From: Lachnospiraceae bacterium
GTDB lineage: Bacteria > Bacillota > Clostridia > Lachnospirales > Lachnospiraceae
Assembly (NCBI GenBank): GCA_009911035.1
Contig: QXWO01000021.1
Location: 24,681-88,680, forward strand
Direction: 5' to 3'
DNA: 64,000 bases
A model generated the notes under the pieces. That model was not told the origin of the DNA and made no database searches. It saw nothing but the letters and a program-made list of their open reading frames with translations. Below, in pieces: positions 63,927 to 64,000 of this stretch (within the stretch, counting starts at the first letter, position 1; each line of letters begins with the position of its first letter). The position numbers and the translations under genes were made by a program.

Positions 63927-64000
63927 AAAAATCTCCATTCCGCCGCCTTTGGCTGGCGGCACAAATAGCAATGAAAGTATTTCAACTCTCCACGTTGTGC

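Overview
The window looks like a chromosomal stretch from an anaerobic, gut-type Clostridia, most likely Lachnospiraceae. The signs are strong AGGAGG-type ribosome binding sites, a CIRCE-controlled groESL operon, a glmS ribozyme, HemZ, a YerB/DUF3048 lipoprotein, many GHKL histidine kinases paired with LytTR regulators, an agr quorum-sensing locus and a large non-ribosomal peptide synthetase (NRPS). This placement rests on gene content only; no rRNA or other marker is present.

Layout. 1-10.9 kb: the end of a DUF5682 protein, a chemoreceptor translationally coupled to a sugar-binding-type lipoprotein, then a tight run of VWA protein, SWIM zinc-finger protein, small unknown protein and giant DUF4132 protein. 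DUF5682, VWA, SWIM and DUF4132 families recur together, usually with a MoxR-type AAA+ ATPase that would lie left of the window. 11-31 kb: mostly housekeeping (ferritin-like protein, PAP2 phosphatase, DUF362, Na+-dependent transporter, GH25 lysozyme, degenerate GGDEF protein, groESL, RelA/SpoT, glyoxalase II-like hydrolase, DUF3048 lipoprotein, glmS with its ribozyme, hemZ) plus a fossil kdpDE. 31-39 kb: two-component systems, a BcrA-type ABC exporter, an AraC/GyrI regulator and a YolD-like protein.

39-58 kb is the most interesting region, a biosynthetic locus. It holds a dedicated Sfp-type phosphopantetheinyl transferase, three GHKL kinases with two LytTR regulators, a 2988-residue three-module NRPS ending in a reductase domain, a MATE exporter fused to an RsbW-like kinase domain, a VOC-fold protein and a STAS anti-anti-sigma-like protein. 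The first adenylation domain lacks the Asp that binds an amino group, so I infer an acyl- or aryl-capped dipeptide aldehyde (or alcohol or imine) product. The MATE-kinase fusion with a nearby STAS protein suggests partner switching wired into export.

58-64 kb is an accessory, AT-rich tail. It has IS256 debris, a 37-bp-period repeat also found near 33.7 kb, a double-HTH regulator, and an agr locus (response regulator and kinase facing agrB-agrD). The autoinducer precursor has a Ser in place of the usual ring Cys, and the kinase frame is broken at a T7A6G tract that resembles a dnaX-type -1 slippery site. Xre regulators, small ORFs and a possible structured RNA follow.

All assignments are by reading motifs and recalling family features; no database search was run.
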